Origin: Humulus lupulus
Taxonomy: Eukaryota > Streptophyta > Magnoliopsida > Rosales > Cannabaceae
Assembly: GCF_963169125.1 (NCBI RefSeq)
Contig: NC_084798.1
Span: 199,077,481 to 199,141,480 of the forward strand
Reading direction: 5' to 3'
DNA: 64,000 nt
Below are positions 10,400 through 21,971 of this stretch, piece by piece. The translations under genes were made by a program, and so were the position numbers. Under the pieces are notes generated by a model. The model saw only the letters and a program-made list of their open reading frames with translations, had not been told where the DNA came from and searched no databases. Each line of letters starts with the position of its first letter. Position 1 is the first letter of the stretch.

Positions 10400-13087
10400 T
10401 GTAACGCCCTACTACTCAGGGACCATTACACTGTGTATTTTAAATAGTGCTAAACTCACTAAACGAGTCATTTGGCTATAACTGTGTAACTAAACGTGAT
10501 TAATGGTTTAGGGTTAAAACTTTTGGTCAAAGGTACAACTGTTTCACTAAAACGTTTACTTTATACATGGGACCCAAAATATATTTAAAAAGGTTAATTA
10601 CAATGGAAAAGTTACAACCAGCTGACCTAAGTGGCAAAATAGGGTTTGACCCTAGTTCCTCTTTAAACCCTCGGTCGTGCTGGTCAAGTTGTCGCATATG
10701 TACACATCGTCACCTAAGCTCTCCAACTCAAGGATCGTCTAGATTTATTTTCCCTTTACCTGCACCACAAAGCACCTGTGAGCCAAGGCTCAGCAAGAAA
10801 ACTTAAACATGCTCATAAGCAGTCAATAACATGTTGCCAACTCATAATAAGCATGCCTAACATTAATAACCCTACTCATGCATGCATACCATTCATATAA
10901 ATGACTACATCGTCATATGGGGCCAATAGCCCAAGAAAAATGATCGATGAATCATACTGGGACCTAATGCCCAAAATACATGATTAATGAATCATATTGG
11001 GGCTCATCGCCCTAGTACATGATTAATAAATCATACTGGGCTCGGTACCCTAGGATATGGGACTAATGAGTCACCCCGGGGCCCTTTGCCCTATCCTTTG
11101 TATAACCAGATGGCCCGGCGTACCAATAGGTCGATCAAGCATATGATGCGCTTCTGGTTAGACATAGCCATATCGACCAGCGCTCAGTGCGCTATTGCTG
11201 TCCTTGACTAATAAGTCAATGCTTTAAGACCAACACTCAGCGTGCTAAGGCCATCCTTGACTAATAAGTCAATGCTTTACGACTAACACTCAGCGTGCTA
11301 AGGTCCTCCTTGACTAATAAGACAATGCCTATGATATGGGACTAATACATCACCCCAGGGCCCAGCGCTCTATTCTCTGTATAATCAGCCTTGGAGCTGG
11401 CCCAACGTACCTGCCACTGAATTTTCCACGACCAATAGGTTGGACAAGTGTATGATGCGCTCCTGGTTAGGCATAACCATATCAACCAGTGCTCAACGTG
11501 CTATTTCCGCCCTTGACCGATAAGTTAAGTCTTTCTCAATCCAATAGTGCAACCAAGCATATATCATATATCAAATATCCAAATACAAAGCATTCAACAT
11601 GCTTATTCAATAATCACAAGCATAATCATAATCATGCACATTCTCAGGCATTCATGCCCTATTCATATTCCTGTTCAATAATTCGGGCAAGCCATAATCA
11701 CATGTATCACATACCGGGTGCAGTTTTCTTACATTTAGTCCAAGCACATGTTACAATTGAACGACCCTCGAGCACGATCCTGATTTCGAGCCCCTAGCGA
11801 TAACCTACTCACAACCATAATATAGAATCCCGTCAATAACAAATAAACACAGGCTTCCGGACCAAGTCCTAGCCTCCAGGACGTCGAACTCTACTAAACC
11901 GAGTAGTAGGATCGATCCTGAGCCCTTAGGTTTGAGTTCCCACACTCAAAACACTTATTGGCCAAAAACCTCTATGTGCACCATGGCGCTCCCACACTTA
12001 GAGTCACAGCTCTCCCCAAGCAGAGTACCCATCACAAAATAATCTGGACACGGGCCACAGCGCAGCCCACAGGCGCCGCGGTGTGATAGCGATTCAGGCA
12101 GCCGCCCAAGCTCCTGGGTTCGTGAGGGCCACGGCGCGTCCCCGCGAACCCATCTTTCTTAGCTCCAAATCCACCAAAAACTCGCCCCAAATCAGCACAA
12201 AACTCACCATTCAATCTCACAACATCCCTAGAATGTCCTGGGCCACAAAACCTACCATTCAAATGGATTAAAAACTCACCGAACCTTAAATCCAATTCAA
12301 AACTTAAGAAACTTAAGGAAACGGAAACTCAGAAAGTCAAAGCTTAAATTACCTCCAATTATGCATTTTTTCCATTAAATCCTCCGACTATCAAGCTTCT
12401 AATCTTTCCTAGAATCATTATGACTCTAACCTCACTTGAATCCGAGCTCTAAAACTTGAGTTTCCTTCGAAAATTTTAATGGCGCCAAAAAGAGAACGAG
12501 AGAGAGAGAGAGAGAAAATGTATTTTGAACGTACTTTTCTTCTGTCAGGTTACTTCGAGCTTAAGTAACCTTAAGCAAATCCCAATGCTCGAGGTAACCC
12601 AAAAACGTCCTCGGGGGTAAAATAGTCAAAATCCCCAAAATTCCCTCCTATTCTCACTAACTCCAAATATATTCTCAAATATTTATTCCCATTACCCAAT
12701 ATCCCGGTAATGTACTAAATACCCAAAACACCCCTTGACTCACTCCGAGTCAAGTATTGGTCCCGTTGTGACTTTCCCACTACCTTGCTTCCTAGGACCG
12801 CCTCGTGCCGAGTAACCCAAAAATATCCACATAATGATGTGGTCCCACACATATATCACATATATGCCAAATATACCCATAACATGCCAAATTACAAAAA
12901 TTGCCCTTTTAATCAGAAATGGGCTCACATGAATATTTAATACATCTAAACATGCATATCAAGTCATATTAAAATAAAACTTACATATTCATATAATGAT
13001 ACACATATATCACATAATTTTCAAAATTTTCCATCCTGGCCCCCTAATCAAGGCCCTAAGCCTTGTTAGGTAATTTGGGACGTTACA
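10400..13087 (-). repeat. Solo LTR, family B (2,688 bp)
   Basis: The plus strand reads TGTAACGCCC at the left and GGGACGTTACA at the right. Flanks ATTGT and ATTGC are a 5-bp target duplication with one mismatch. No internal region adjoins either side, so this is an LTR-LTR recombination product. It carries about 58-bp tandem units containing TTGACTAATAAGTCAATGC at 11195-11330 and a GC-rich slot with GGCGCCGCGG near 12075. Confidence 0.8.
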
Positions 13088-13092
13088 ATTGC

Positions 13093-13526
13093 GAGCTCGT
13101 AAAGCAACACTGAGTGCTTAAAAACATCAAAATACTAGGTGAGTTGACAAGACTCGAGTCCCCAGAACTTGAGCACAAGTCCCTAAATTGAACTAACGAG
13201 GGAAATTAAGACCTAAGTCTCAAAGGCCCACGCATGGTGGACATGATAAGGTTTAAAATTCTCGTGACATCAGATTACGTAGAGTTAAAATCAAAACCTT
13301 ACCAACTTTAAGACCAAATTGCACAATTACCAAACGCTAAAAATGTGTTGAGTGATAATGCAATGAAGGCAGATAAATAGTGCAAGCAAAAGCCATCCAA
13401 TAAAGTAAAAATATTTACAACTTTGCTTGGGGGCTTGAGCATTAACTTATTTGTACCACAAATAGAGCAATGACACGTAGGCCTATTTAAAAAAACAAAA
13501 GAAAAAAAAATAAAAATCACAAGGGG
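13093..13526. other. Non-coding stretch beside antisense ORF
   Basis: No coding frame is seen. A G-rich CTTGGGGGCTTGAG near 13426 resembles a polypurine tract, but no LTR start follows it. There is an A-rich run at 13487-13516. Confidence 0.3.
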
Positions 13527-13919
13527 CTACTCACTTGAGGGAACCTCCACGATGAGCTCGATCATGGGATTGACCTCGAGAGCACGACCCACCTCAACTA
13601 CAGCCCGAGCCTGAGAAGTAGTTAGGCTCCTTGGGAGATAATGAAGTCCTATGGAGCTCGCCTAGAGCTCCTCGAAGTGTAAAATCCTCCCTTGCATTAT
13701 GATTCATTTCCCGGCGTGGATGTCTTCAAGTTAGGCCACATCCCGAGGACCTCCATTGTGGTCCTCCAGTCTTCTTGTTCAGTTAGTCCTCCAGGTCTAG
13801 GAGCTTGTCCTCGGGACCTGGAGGGAATGCCAAGTGTCAATCACATCAACTTTGGACCACAAGCAACCGTCTAACAACTTTTGGTGCCTCGAGTAGTGGT
13901 GTCGAGCCCGTACACTCGA
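13527..13919 (-). pseudogene. C-terminal part of a Tat-type antisense ORF (putative)
   Basis: On the minus strand one frame ends QARAVVEVGRALEVNPMIEL... and stops at 13529-13527. Upstream in the same frame is HFEEL followed by a stop, then ASSIGLHYLPRSLTTS. The acidic, charged tail and its placement reading away from a plus-strand 3' LTR (40783-41285, displaced by the 26.9-kb insertion) match the arrangement at 1-2522. I infer that this is the end of the same kind of antisense ORF. The assignment is weak because no named domain is visible. Confidence 0.35.
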
Positions 13920-14504
13920 TGTAACACCCTACTCCCCAGGGACAGTTACGTTGTGCTTTTTAAACAGCGCAAAACTCGATAATCGAGTCATTTGGCCATA
14001 ATCGTGTAACTAAATGTGATTAATGGTTTAGGGTTACAAATTTTGGTTAAAGATACAATGTTTTCACTAAAACATTTACTGTATACATTGGGATCACAAA
14101 ATATATTTTAAAGGTTAATTACAATAAAAGATTTACAACCAGCCGACCGAAGCGACAAATTATGGTTTAACCCTAGTTCCTCTTTAAACCCTCGGTCGTG
14201 GTGATCGAGCAGCCACATATGTACACATCGTCACCTAAGCTCTCCAACTCAAGGATGGTCTAGCTTTCTTTTGCCTTTACCTGCACTACATAACACCCAT
14301 GAGCCGAGGCTCGGCAAGAAAACTCAATATGCTCATGAACAGGTAATAACATATCACTGAATCATAATAGGCATTCCTAGCAATAATAGCCATATTTATG
14401 CATGCAAGCAAGTCCAAATAAATTATTATAGCCCCTACCCCCTGTATAAATGACTATTGAGTCAACCTGTGAATAGATGGCTAATGTGTCCATCTTTGAA
14501 TAGG

Positions 14505-14735
14505 TGATTAATGAGTCACACACTTGGGCTCTGCACCCTAATCAGATAAGTGACTAATGAGTCACGCACTTGGGCTCCGCACCCTAATCAGATAAGTGTC
14601 AAATGAGTCACGCACTTGGGCTGTGCACCCTAATCAAATAAATGACAAATAAGTCATGCACTTGGGCTCCGCACCCTAATCAGATAAGTGACAAATGAGT
14701 CACGCACTTGGGCTCTGCACCCTAATCCATGTGAC
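14505..14735 (-). repeat. Tandem array of about 46-bp units in LTR
   Basis: Five units contain CACTTGGGCTCTGCACCCTA followed by ATCAGATAAGTGACTAATGA. The same array, slightly diverged, lies in the 5' LTR at about 38755-38985. Confidence 0.85.
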
Positions 14736-15424
14736 GTTACAGTCACTTGAGCCTTTTTGGCCCTGACTCTAAGTAACTAGCCTTTAGACTAGACAAGTGC
14801 TTTTAGATTTCATCGAACTTAGGGTCGGTCAAGCATTTAATGCTCATGTTGATTAGATCTAATCATTTCAGCTCTGCGTTCAATACGCTTATGCCACTCG
14901 TGACTCATAGGTCAATTCCATATGACTCATATCGTTTCTGACTATTAAGTCAGTACCACTCACAAATAAGCAATGCACCCACGCATATATCATATGTCAA
15001 ATATCCAAATATAAGGCATTCAGCATGCTTACTCAACATTCACTAGCATAATTATGACCATGCACATTTACAGAGACTCAAGCTCTGATCAATCTCATAT
15101 TCAACATTCATGCCATGCCCTAATCACATGTATCTTATGCATCACATGCATCACATATCAGGTGCAGTTTTCTTACCTTTGGTCCAAGCACAGGTTACCA
15201 ATAAACGACCCTCAAGCACGATCCTGTTTCCAAGCCCCTAGCGATAACCTAGTCACAACCATAATATAAAACCTCATCAAAATAAGTAAATAAATACTTC
15301 CAGACCCAAACCTAGCCTCGGGGATGTCAAATCCTACTCAACTGGGCTATAGGATCGATCCCAGGCCCTTAAAATTAAGTCCCCACGATTAAAAACCAAA
15401 TCTAGGCAAAAATGCACAAGCTGG

Positions 15425-15605
15425 TCGTGACTTGGCCTAATGAGTCGCGACTAGCCCTAAGTTAGAGAGCCCCTTGTCTGGGCTCTGGGTGCGGGCCACA
15501 ACTTGACCCCTCTTGGGTTGCGACGCACCCCCTAGGCTTCCTCCTCCTAGCTTCTGGCTTCATCCAAGTCGCGACTTGCTAGAACAAGGTCGCGACTTGA
15601 CCACG
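15425..15605. repeat. Cluster of GTCGCGAC palindromes in LTR
   Basis: Copies and near-copies of AAGTCGCGACTTG occur at about 15424, 15450, 15568 and 15590, with decayed forms (TTGCGACGCA) between. The cluster is also present in the 5' LTR at 39675-39860. It occupies the slot where other family-B LTRs carry CCGCGG or AGCGCT motifs. Confidence 0.75.
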
Positions 15606-16547
15606 AAACCAGCTATATCCTTCAACTTTTCCCAATTAAAACCTTCCAAAAACCTATCCAAACATATCCAAATCTCAAAATCAAAGTTCCCAAACATCCT
15701 AATTATCCAACACCAATAAAACGCAAGCTTCAATTCATCCAAAAACTCATCAAAACATAAAATCCAATCAAAGCTTAAAAGCTTTTAAAACTTAGAACTT
15801 AAAACTTGGATTACCTCTGATTGAGTCGTTTCCCAACTAAATCCTTCGGTTAATAAGCTTCTAATCTTTCCTAGAATTTTTATGCCTTGATCCTTGCTTG
15901 AATTCAAGTCCTAAAACTCGAGCTTCCTTCGAAAATGTGATCGGATGTCGAAAAGGGAACGGGAGAGAGAGAGAGAGAAAGTTTTGAACGTTCTTTTATA
16001 ATTCTGACAAGTTACTTCAAGCTTAAGTAACCTCAAGCAAATCCTAATGCTTGGGGTCCCAAAAACTCCCCCTGGGGTAAAATAGTCAAAATTCCCATAA
16101 TTTTCCCCTTAACTCACTAACTCCCAATTTATCATCAAATATTTATTCCCATTAACCAATATCTCGGTAATGTGCTAAATACCTCTTGACTCACTCCGAG
16201 TCAAGTATGGATCACATTGTGACTTTCTCACTGGATTGCCTCCTAGGATCGTCTCGTGCTGAGTAACCTTAGCATAACCAAATAATAATGAAGCACCACA
16301 CACATACCACGTATATGCCAAATATACCCATAACAGGTCAAATTATGAAAATTACCCAATTAAACAAAAATGGGTCCACATGCATATTTAATACACCTAA
16401 ACATGCATATCAAGTCATATTATAATATTATTCACATAATCACATAATGATACACATAAATATCATATAATCACATAATTCCAAAATTTTCCATCTTGTC
16501 CCCCTAATCAAGGCCCTAAGTCTTATTAGGAAATTTGGGTCATTACA

Positions 16548-17171
16548 ACTATCCCCTCCTTACAGAAATTTCATCCTCAAAATTTTATCTGACTAGTTTG
16601 GAATATCAATCCCACATATCTGATTCCAGTTTCTAGGTCGCTCCCTTGACCCTACTGGTTTCTATTTCATACCTTAACTTAAGGTACAACTTTTTCTCTC
16701 AGATGCGTGTTCTTTCTGTCTCATATTTGAGCTGGCTACCCTTTACAGGATAACTTAACCTCTATTTCCAGCTTCTCATAACTCAACACATGAGTTTCAT
16801 CTAACACATGTTTCCTCAACATGAAAATACGAAATACACTGTACTACTGACAGTGCCAAAGATAAGGCCAATCCATAGGCAACTTGACTGATATTAATCA
16901 GGATTTCCAATGGTCTTACTAATCTAGGGCTCAACCTACCCTTATTTCTTCACCCTTTTCCATGGTGATACTCTAAGGAAGATACAGTCTTCCACTTGGA
17001 ATTCCATGTTCCTGCATTTCAGACTAACATAACTTTTCCATTTACTCTGAGAAGTGAGCATCTGAGCTCAAACCTTTTAAATAGCCTCAATGATTCTCTG
17101 AACTACCTCAGGATCCAGTCATAACCTCTTACTCATCTCATTCCAATGAATGGGTAATCTACATTCCCTAC
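16548..17171 (-). pseudogene. pol 3' end (after integrase core), gypsy
   Basis: The minus-strand translation contains EFQVEDCIFLRVSPWKR, LSPRLVRPLEIL and VAYGLALSLALS. These match the conserved gypsy sequence after the integrase core (VGDKVFLRVSPWKG..., LSPRFIGPFEIL..., VAYRLALPP). The pol terminus next to the LTR reads as a decayed ILRMKFL. Stops and frameshifts throughout show it is inactive. Confidence 0.7.
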
Positions 17172-17176
17172 CATAC

Positions 17177-19061
17177 TGTAATGACCCACTACTCTAGACT
17201 TTTGGACCATTAACGAAACTATACATACAAATCCTTAATAAAACTTACATTTGCAAAAATACCATAACTTTATTAGACAAACTTGTAGAAATAAGAGTTA
17301 CTTACATAAAATATCAAGAAGGATATGGGATCCCATTGTTTGAAAAACAAAACATAACATGATTTATAATAAAAAGGGATTACATAATAAGTGTGAAAAA
17401 TACATATAAAGACCATAAAAACAAGACTACATCCTCGAAAATCGAACTCTCGACTCCTTGACTCCATTCACCACCGATACACATTCCCCAAGCATCCACG
17501 AATCTTACCGCCACTATAGCTATTTTCCTACACATATAAACAAAAAGGAATGAGCCTAATGCCCAACAAGAAAAAATCTAACACATAGTTCATATACATA
17601 AATTTCATAAGAAACATAAAAACTTAACATAACACTTATATCATACACATACTATAATGGTCATTATTACTTGGGGTCCCATAGACTAAACAAGTCATAT
17701 GCCCATGAGATTAGTGGGGTCCTACTAGCTAAGTAGGTCATATGCCCATAATCTATTTGGGGCTTGTTAGTCAAATGGGTCATATGCCCAAGCCTACAAA
17801 CATACATATTTCATAACATATTTTATAACATATTTCATAGCATAAAACATAAGATAACATAAGCATATAACATATAGATTCTATCCTATTTTCCTTACCA
17901 AAGCTACCGGGATGTGAGGACAGAGTTGGGACTTTTGAAACACTCCTAAAACCATATATAACAGGGTGAGTAGATTTGAAGAAAAAGAAATGAAAGGAAT
18001 GGAAGGACTAAACCTTGAGAAAAATACTTACCAAAACCTTTTTGCTCAAGAACTTAGATTTCCTAACCAAAATAAAGATTAAGGTTAGAGGCTGAGTAGA
18101 AGACTATGAGAACTTAAAAGAACAAGTACAGAAATGAACTAGAGTTTTGGGTTACCTTGAAGACTTGTAAGACCAATCTACACCTCAAACCGAAATACTA
18201 TACAACCTTACTTTCCAAAGTGTTTGATAAGCTTATGATGATCAAGCTTATGATTCCCCAACCCAGGTGTTTACACTCTCACACTCACTTAGCACTTGCA
18301 GCCTCTGAACTTAGAGCAAAAGATGAATAATGGCTGGGTACTAGGTCCTATTTATAGAGTTTAGGAATGAAAGGATCTTAATTTTACTTGAATAAAAATA
18401 ATAGCTTTTTAGGTGAAAATAATTTGAATTATTGTTCAGCAGAGGCTGAAGACTCGTTCAAAAAGATGCTGGACTTATCAAGAGGTTGAAGGGCTGAATG
18501 GAAAACGATTTCAAAATGTTTCAAAATATACTGAAGGAGGTGATATATCGCTTGGGCCAGTATGCCCGAGGCTGTCGTGCATCGTCTCGTGTTTTCCGTA
18601 TCTACGTGCTGCGATATATCGGCACACGCTGATTATTTAAACACGAAATTACACATTTTTAGCTAAATTTGAATGGGGTAAATAGCCTTGACTAAGCCTT
18701 CAACGTATTCAAAGCTGCTGACTGACCTTATAGCATTCAAACTTTACCCCTTATTAAATTTAATCCTCAAAATACTTAATCCTTAATCACCCATACATAA
18801 CATGTGCTTAAAATCCTATTGGTTCTTATCTAAACCTTATAGTATAATAAATATTATCCTTAATATCAGTCATATTAATCAAACCTTAGGTTAACATCAA
18901 TATTCTTAAACTATAGGTTAAACTTAGAAAATCTATAAGTACTATTATGAGTGTCCAAATAATTCCCGGTCTGAACCAAAAATCCACAGTAACAAAGATA
19001 ATACTAATAATACTATAATACTACTATCTATCTTAGTTAAGTAAAGTTCTTGGACTCTACA
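17177..19061 (-). repeat. Solo LTR, family A (1,885 bp)
   Basis: The plus strand runs from TGTAATGACCC to GGACTCTACA and is flanked by a perfect 5-bp duplication, CATAC. It holds GGGATCCC near 17327, GATATATCG motifs at 18541-18625, and tandem units with GGTCATATGCCCA at 17655-17790. TG/CA ends, the 5-bp duplication and a TATA-like string on the minus strand (CTATAAATAGGACC, near 18352) mark it as an LTR rather than a DNA transposon. Confidence 0.85.
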
Positions 19062-19066
19062 CATAC

Positions 19067-19229
19067 AGCATCTCATAAGGTGCCTCTCCAATAACTGGAT
19101 AACACTCTCTCTGATTTACCATCATTCTGTGGATAATGACCTGTACTAAACTCCAACTATATACTCATCACCTTCTGCAATCTTCCTCACGACTTGAAAG
19201 TAGTAACAGGGTCCTCATCTAATAAGATA
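19067..19229 (-). pseudogene. Integrase core fragment, gypsy
   Basis: The minus-strand reading LEFSTGHYPQNDGKSERV matches the integrase phrase LEFSTAYHPQTDGQSERT, which spans part of the catalytic core. A preceding stop and frame changes show decay. Two solo LTRs flank it closely and are separated by only this 0.17-kb piece of pol. Confidence 0.75.
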
Positions 19230-20080
19230 GATCTTGTAATGCCCCAAATTTCCTAATAAGGTTTAGGACCTTGATTAGGAGGCCGGGAGGGCCATAATTG
19301 ATTTAATATGTTATAAAATGAACATCTGCATGTTAATGTGAATTATATTATTATATGATGATAAATGCATGCGTATGGGAGTATTTAAAATGATAAGGGC
19401 ATTTTGGTAATTTGGCCTATTGGGTGCATATTGTAATATGTGAATGAGATTTCATTATTATGGAGATATATTCGAGCTATTCGACATGAGACGATCATAT
19501 ATAATGGATTAGCGGTTTTGTCATAACGGGGTCAATTTTGGGGTAATAGAAATGTTTATTTGGTGATAGATTGGGAATATTTGAGATCAGGGTGAAATTC
19601 TGGAAGTTTTGACTATAGTGTCCCCGGGGGGTGTTTTCGGGACCCCGAGCACTAGGTTTTATTTGAGGTTACTTAAGCTTGAAGTAGCTTGACAGATAAT
19701 AACGTACGTTAGAAACTTCTCGTTCTCTCTCAAAACAGTCTGTTTTACCGTTTGAGCCTTTTTGAGGAAATCTTGAGTTCTGGGAGTCGGAATCTAGCGA
19801 GGGTCGAGGCATAGCGATCCTAGGAGAGAATATAAGCTTCTTAGCCGAAGGATTTGACGGAAAACAACCCAATCTATGGTAATTTAAGTTTAAGTTTTGA
19901 GTTATTTCGAGTTTCTAAGCTTTGAATTGATTTTGTGAATCATTGAGTTTTCGGTTTGTTTGAACCTTGGATTTTGAGGTATTGGGAAGCTTGGGAACTT
20001 TGTTTTGATGATTGGGGAATGTTTGGGTGTGTTTTTGGGGACTTTGAAGTGTTGGAAACACGTTGGAGAATGGTTCTGGG

Positions 20081-20275
20081 TTGGGCGCCGCGGCCCTGTT
20101 CTTGGGCGCCGCGGCCCTGTTCTTGGGCGTCGCGGCCCTAGCTCGAGTTAGCAGGTGGCCCTTCTGTTTCGCTGGGCGCCGCGGCCCTTGTGTGGGGTGC
20201 CGCGACGCTTGCCTCTGGAAATTCTGGGGGCCGCGGCCCAAGGTGCTAGGGCCGCAGCCCTTGCCCTGTTTTCAC
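20081..20275. repeat. Cluster of GGCGCCGCGGCCC repeats in LTR
   Basis: At least seven copies or near-copies of GGCGCCGCGGCCCTGTTCTT and its core GCCGCGGCCC lie within 195 bp in a sharply GC-rich island. The core CCGCGG is self-complementary. Open frames across it on both strands come from the GC bias and have no known domain. Confidence 0.85.
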
Positions 20276-20514
20276 CCCGTTTGCTCGTTTTGACCCCGGG
20301 AACTTAGCTATGGGTTGTCCCTACTACTTGGATTAGTTTGGATTGATCTCTTGGGGGCTAGATATTGGTGTGGAACCTTTGATTATCATGTTATTGATGG
20401 TGTTCCATATTTGGTTATGATTAGGTGACCGCTAAGGGCTTAAAGGTTGATCGTTCTCAAGGGTCGTTCTTTTAATCGTTCTAGCTCGACATTGAGGTAA
20501 GAAAACTGCACCCT

Positions 20515-20745
20515 GTGTATATGAGACATGCATGGTTATTATTGATGCATGTCGGTTGATTATTATGTATGACATACATGGTTATTATGATGCATGTTGG
20601 TTGATTAGTGAGTATGACATGCGTGGTTATTGTTGATGCATGTCGGTTGATTATTATGTATGGCATGCATGGCTATTCTTGATGCATGTTGGTTGACTAT
20701 TAAACGTGACATGCATGGCTGTTATTGGTGCGTGTTGGATTGCTG
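20515..20745 (+). repeat. Tandem array of about 55-bp units in LTR
   Basis: Four to five units follow the pattern GACATGCATGGTTATT, then TGATGCATGTTGGTTGATTA. The same array with fewer units is at 34100-34275. It lies just after AGGTAAGAAAACTGCACCC. Confidence 0.8.
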
Positions 20746-21971
20746 GATTTATTGCATATGATGCATAAGAAACATGTGTTTGGGACATGCTTTATATACT
20801 GAGTATGATACTGTTCAGAGCTTGAGCCTCTGTGTTTATGCATGGCCCTAATAGCACTACTACCTGCTTGGTAAGCATGCTAAATGCCTCGTTTATGGAT
20901 GTGGAACATGTGATATGTGATTGGTGGCATGTCTTACCAGTGAAAGACACTGACTAGTCAGGGACCGACTCTAGAGTCGAGAATTATGCATTGAATGGCT
21001 CTATGGCATTAATGCCAGACCGACCCTAAGGTCGAAGAACTTATAAGCGCTTGCCTGGTCTACGACCAGATGACTATAGCCAAGGTATATGACCCCGGTG
21101 ACCGTTTGTCACATGGCTAAGGGACGTTGTCCATAGTTTCAACTCTAGAGTCGTGAGGAAGGTTATGTTGGTGACTAATCACCTTGCACCTGTCCTAAAC
21201 AAGCTTAAGTCGAGAATCACGCATTGAAGGCTCTATGGCATAAATGCTAGACCGACCCTAAGGTCGAAGAACTTATAAGCGCTTGCCTGGTCTACGACCG
21301 GATGTTTATGGCCAAGGGACGCTGTCCATTGCACGACTCTAGGGTCGGGAGGAAGGTTATGTTGGTGACCATTCACCATGCACCTGTCCTAATCAAACTT
21401 ATGAAAGGATCACTTGTCAGTTAAGCCCTGGTGACCCTATCGTCACATGGCTAGAAGGAGTGATGCTCAGTATTGTGACTTTTGGCTATTGTCACCTATT
21501 TGTTTGGACTGATAGTCCTGAATGGTTATTATGATCGTTGTTGATATTATATCATGCTTTATTGTGTTTTCTTGCAGGGCTTCGGCTCATGGGTGCTACG
21601 TGGTGCAGGTAAAGGCAAGAGGAAGCTGGACCATCCTTGAGCTGGAGAGCTTAGGTGATGACGTGTACATATGCAACTGCTCGTCCGCCACGGCCGAGGT
21701 TTAAAGTGGAACTAGGGTTGAACCCTGTTTTGCCGCTTAGAACGGCCTGTTGTATATACTTTCTGTAATAAACTCTGAAATTATATTTTCGGGATCCCAA
21801 TGTATAAATTAAATGTTCTAGTGAAACGTTACATCCTAACCAAAGTTTTTAATCCCTAAACAGCTAATCATACTTAGTTCACGATTTTGGCCAAATGACT
21901 CGATTAGCGAGTTTAGCACTGTTTACAAGGCACACCGTAACGGTCCCTGGAGTTTGGGGCGTTACAGATCT

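Larger units (their letters stand above)
13920..16547 (-). repeat. 3' LTR of the minus-strand gypsy (2,628 bp)
   Basis: The plus strand starts TGTAACACCC and ends GGGTCATTACA. It is nearly collinear with the split 5' LTR at 26988-27412 plus 38633-40777, including the tandem array and the GTCGCGACTTG cluster. The GGGATCCC box is mutated to GGGATCAC near 14089. Confidence 0.85.
19235..21966 (+). repeat. Solo LTR, family B (2,732 bp)
   Basis: It starts TGTAATGCCCC and ends GGGGCGTTACA, with a perfect target duplication GATCT. It is close by eye to the solo LTR at 32707-35542. It contains AGGTAAGAAAACTGCACCC near 20495, CTTGCAGGGCTTCGGCTCA near 21571, GGTGCAGGTAAAGG near 21602 and GGGATCCC near 21791. 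It is inserted in the integrase region of the minus-strand gypsy. Confidence 0.9.

Noticed and set aside
17177..19061. DNA transposon or MITE for family A
   Set aside because: TG/CA ends, 5-bp duplications and an internal TATA box fit a solo LTR better, and no terminal inverted repeat beyond a few bases exists.
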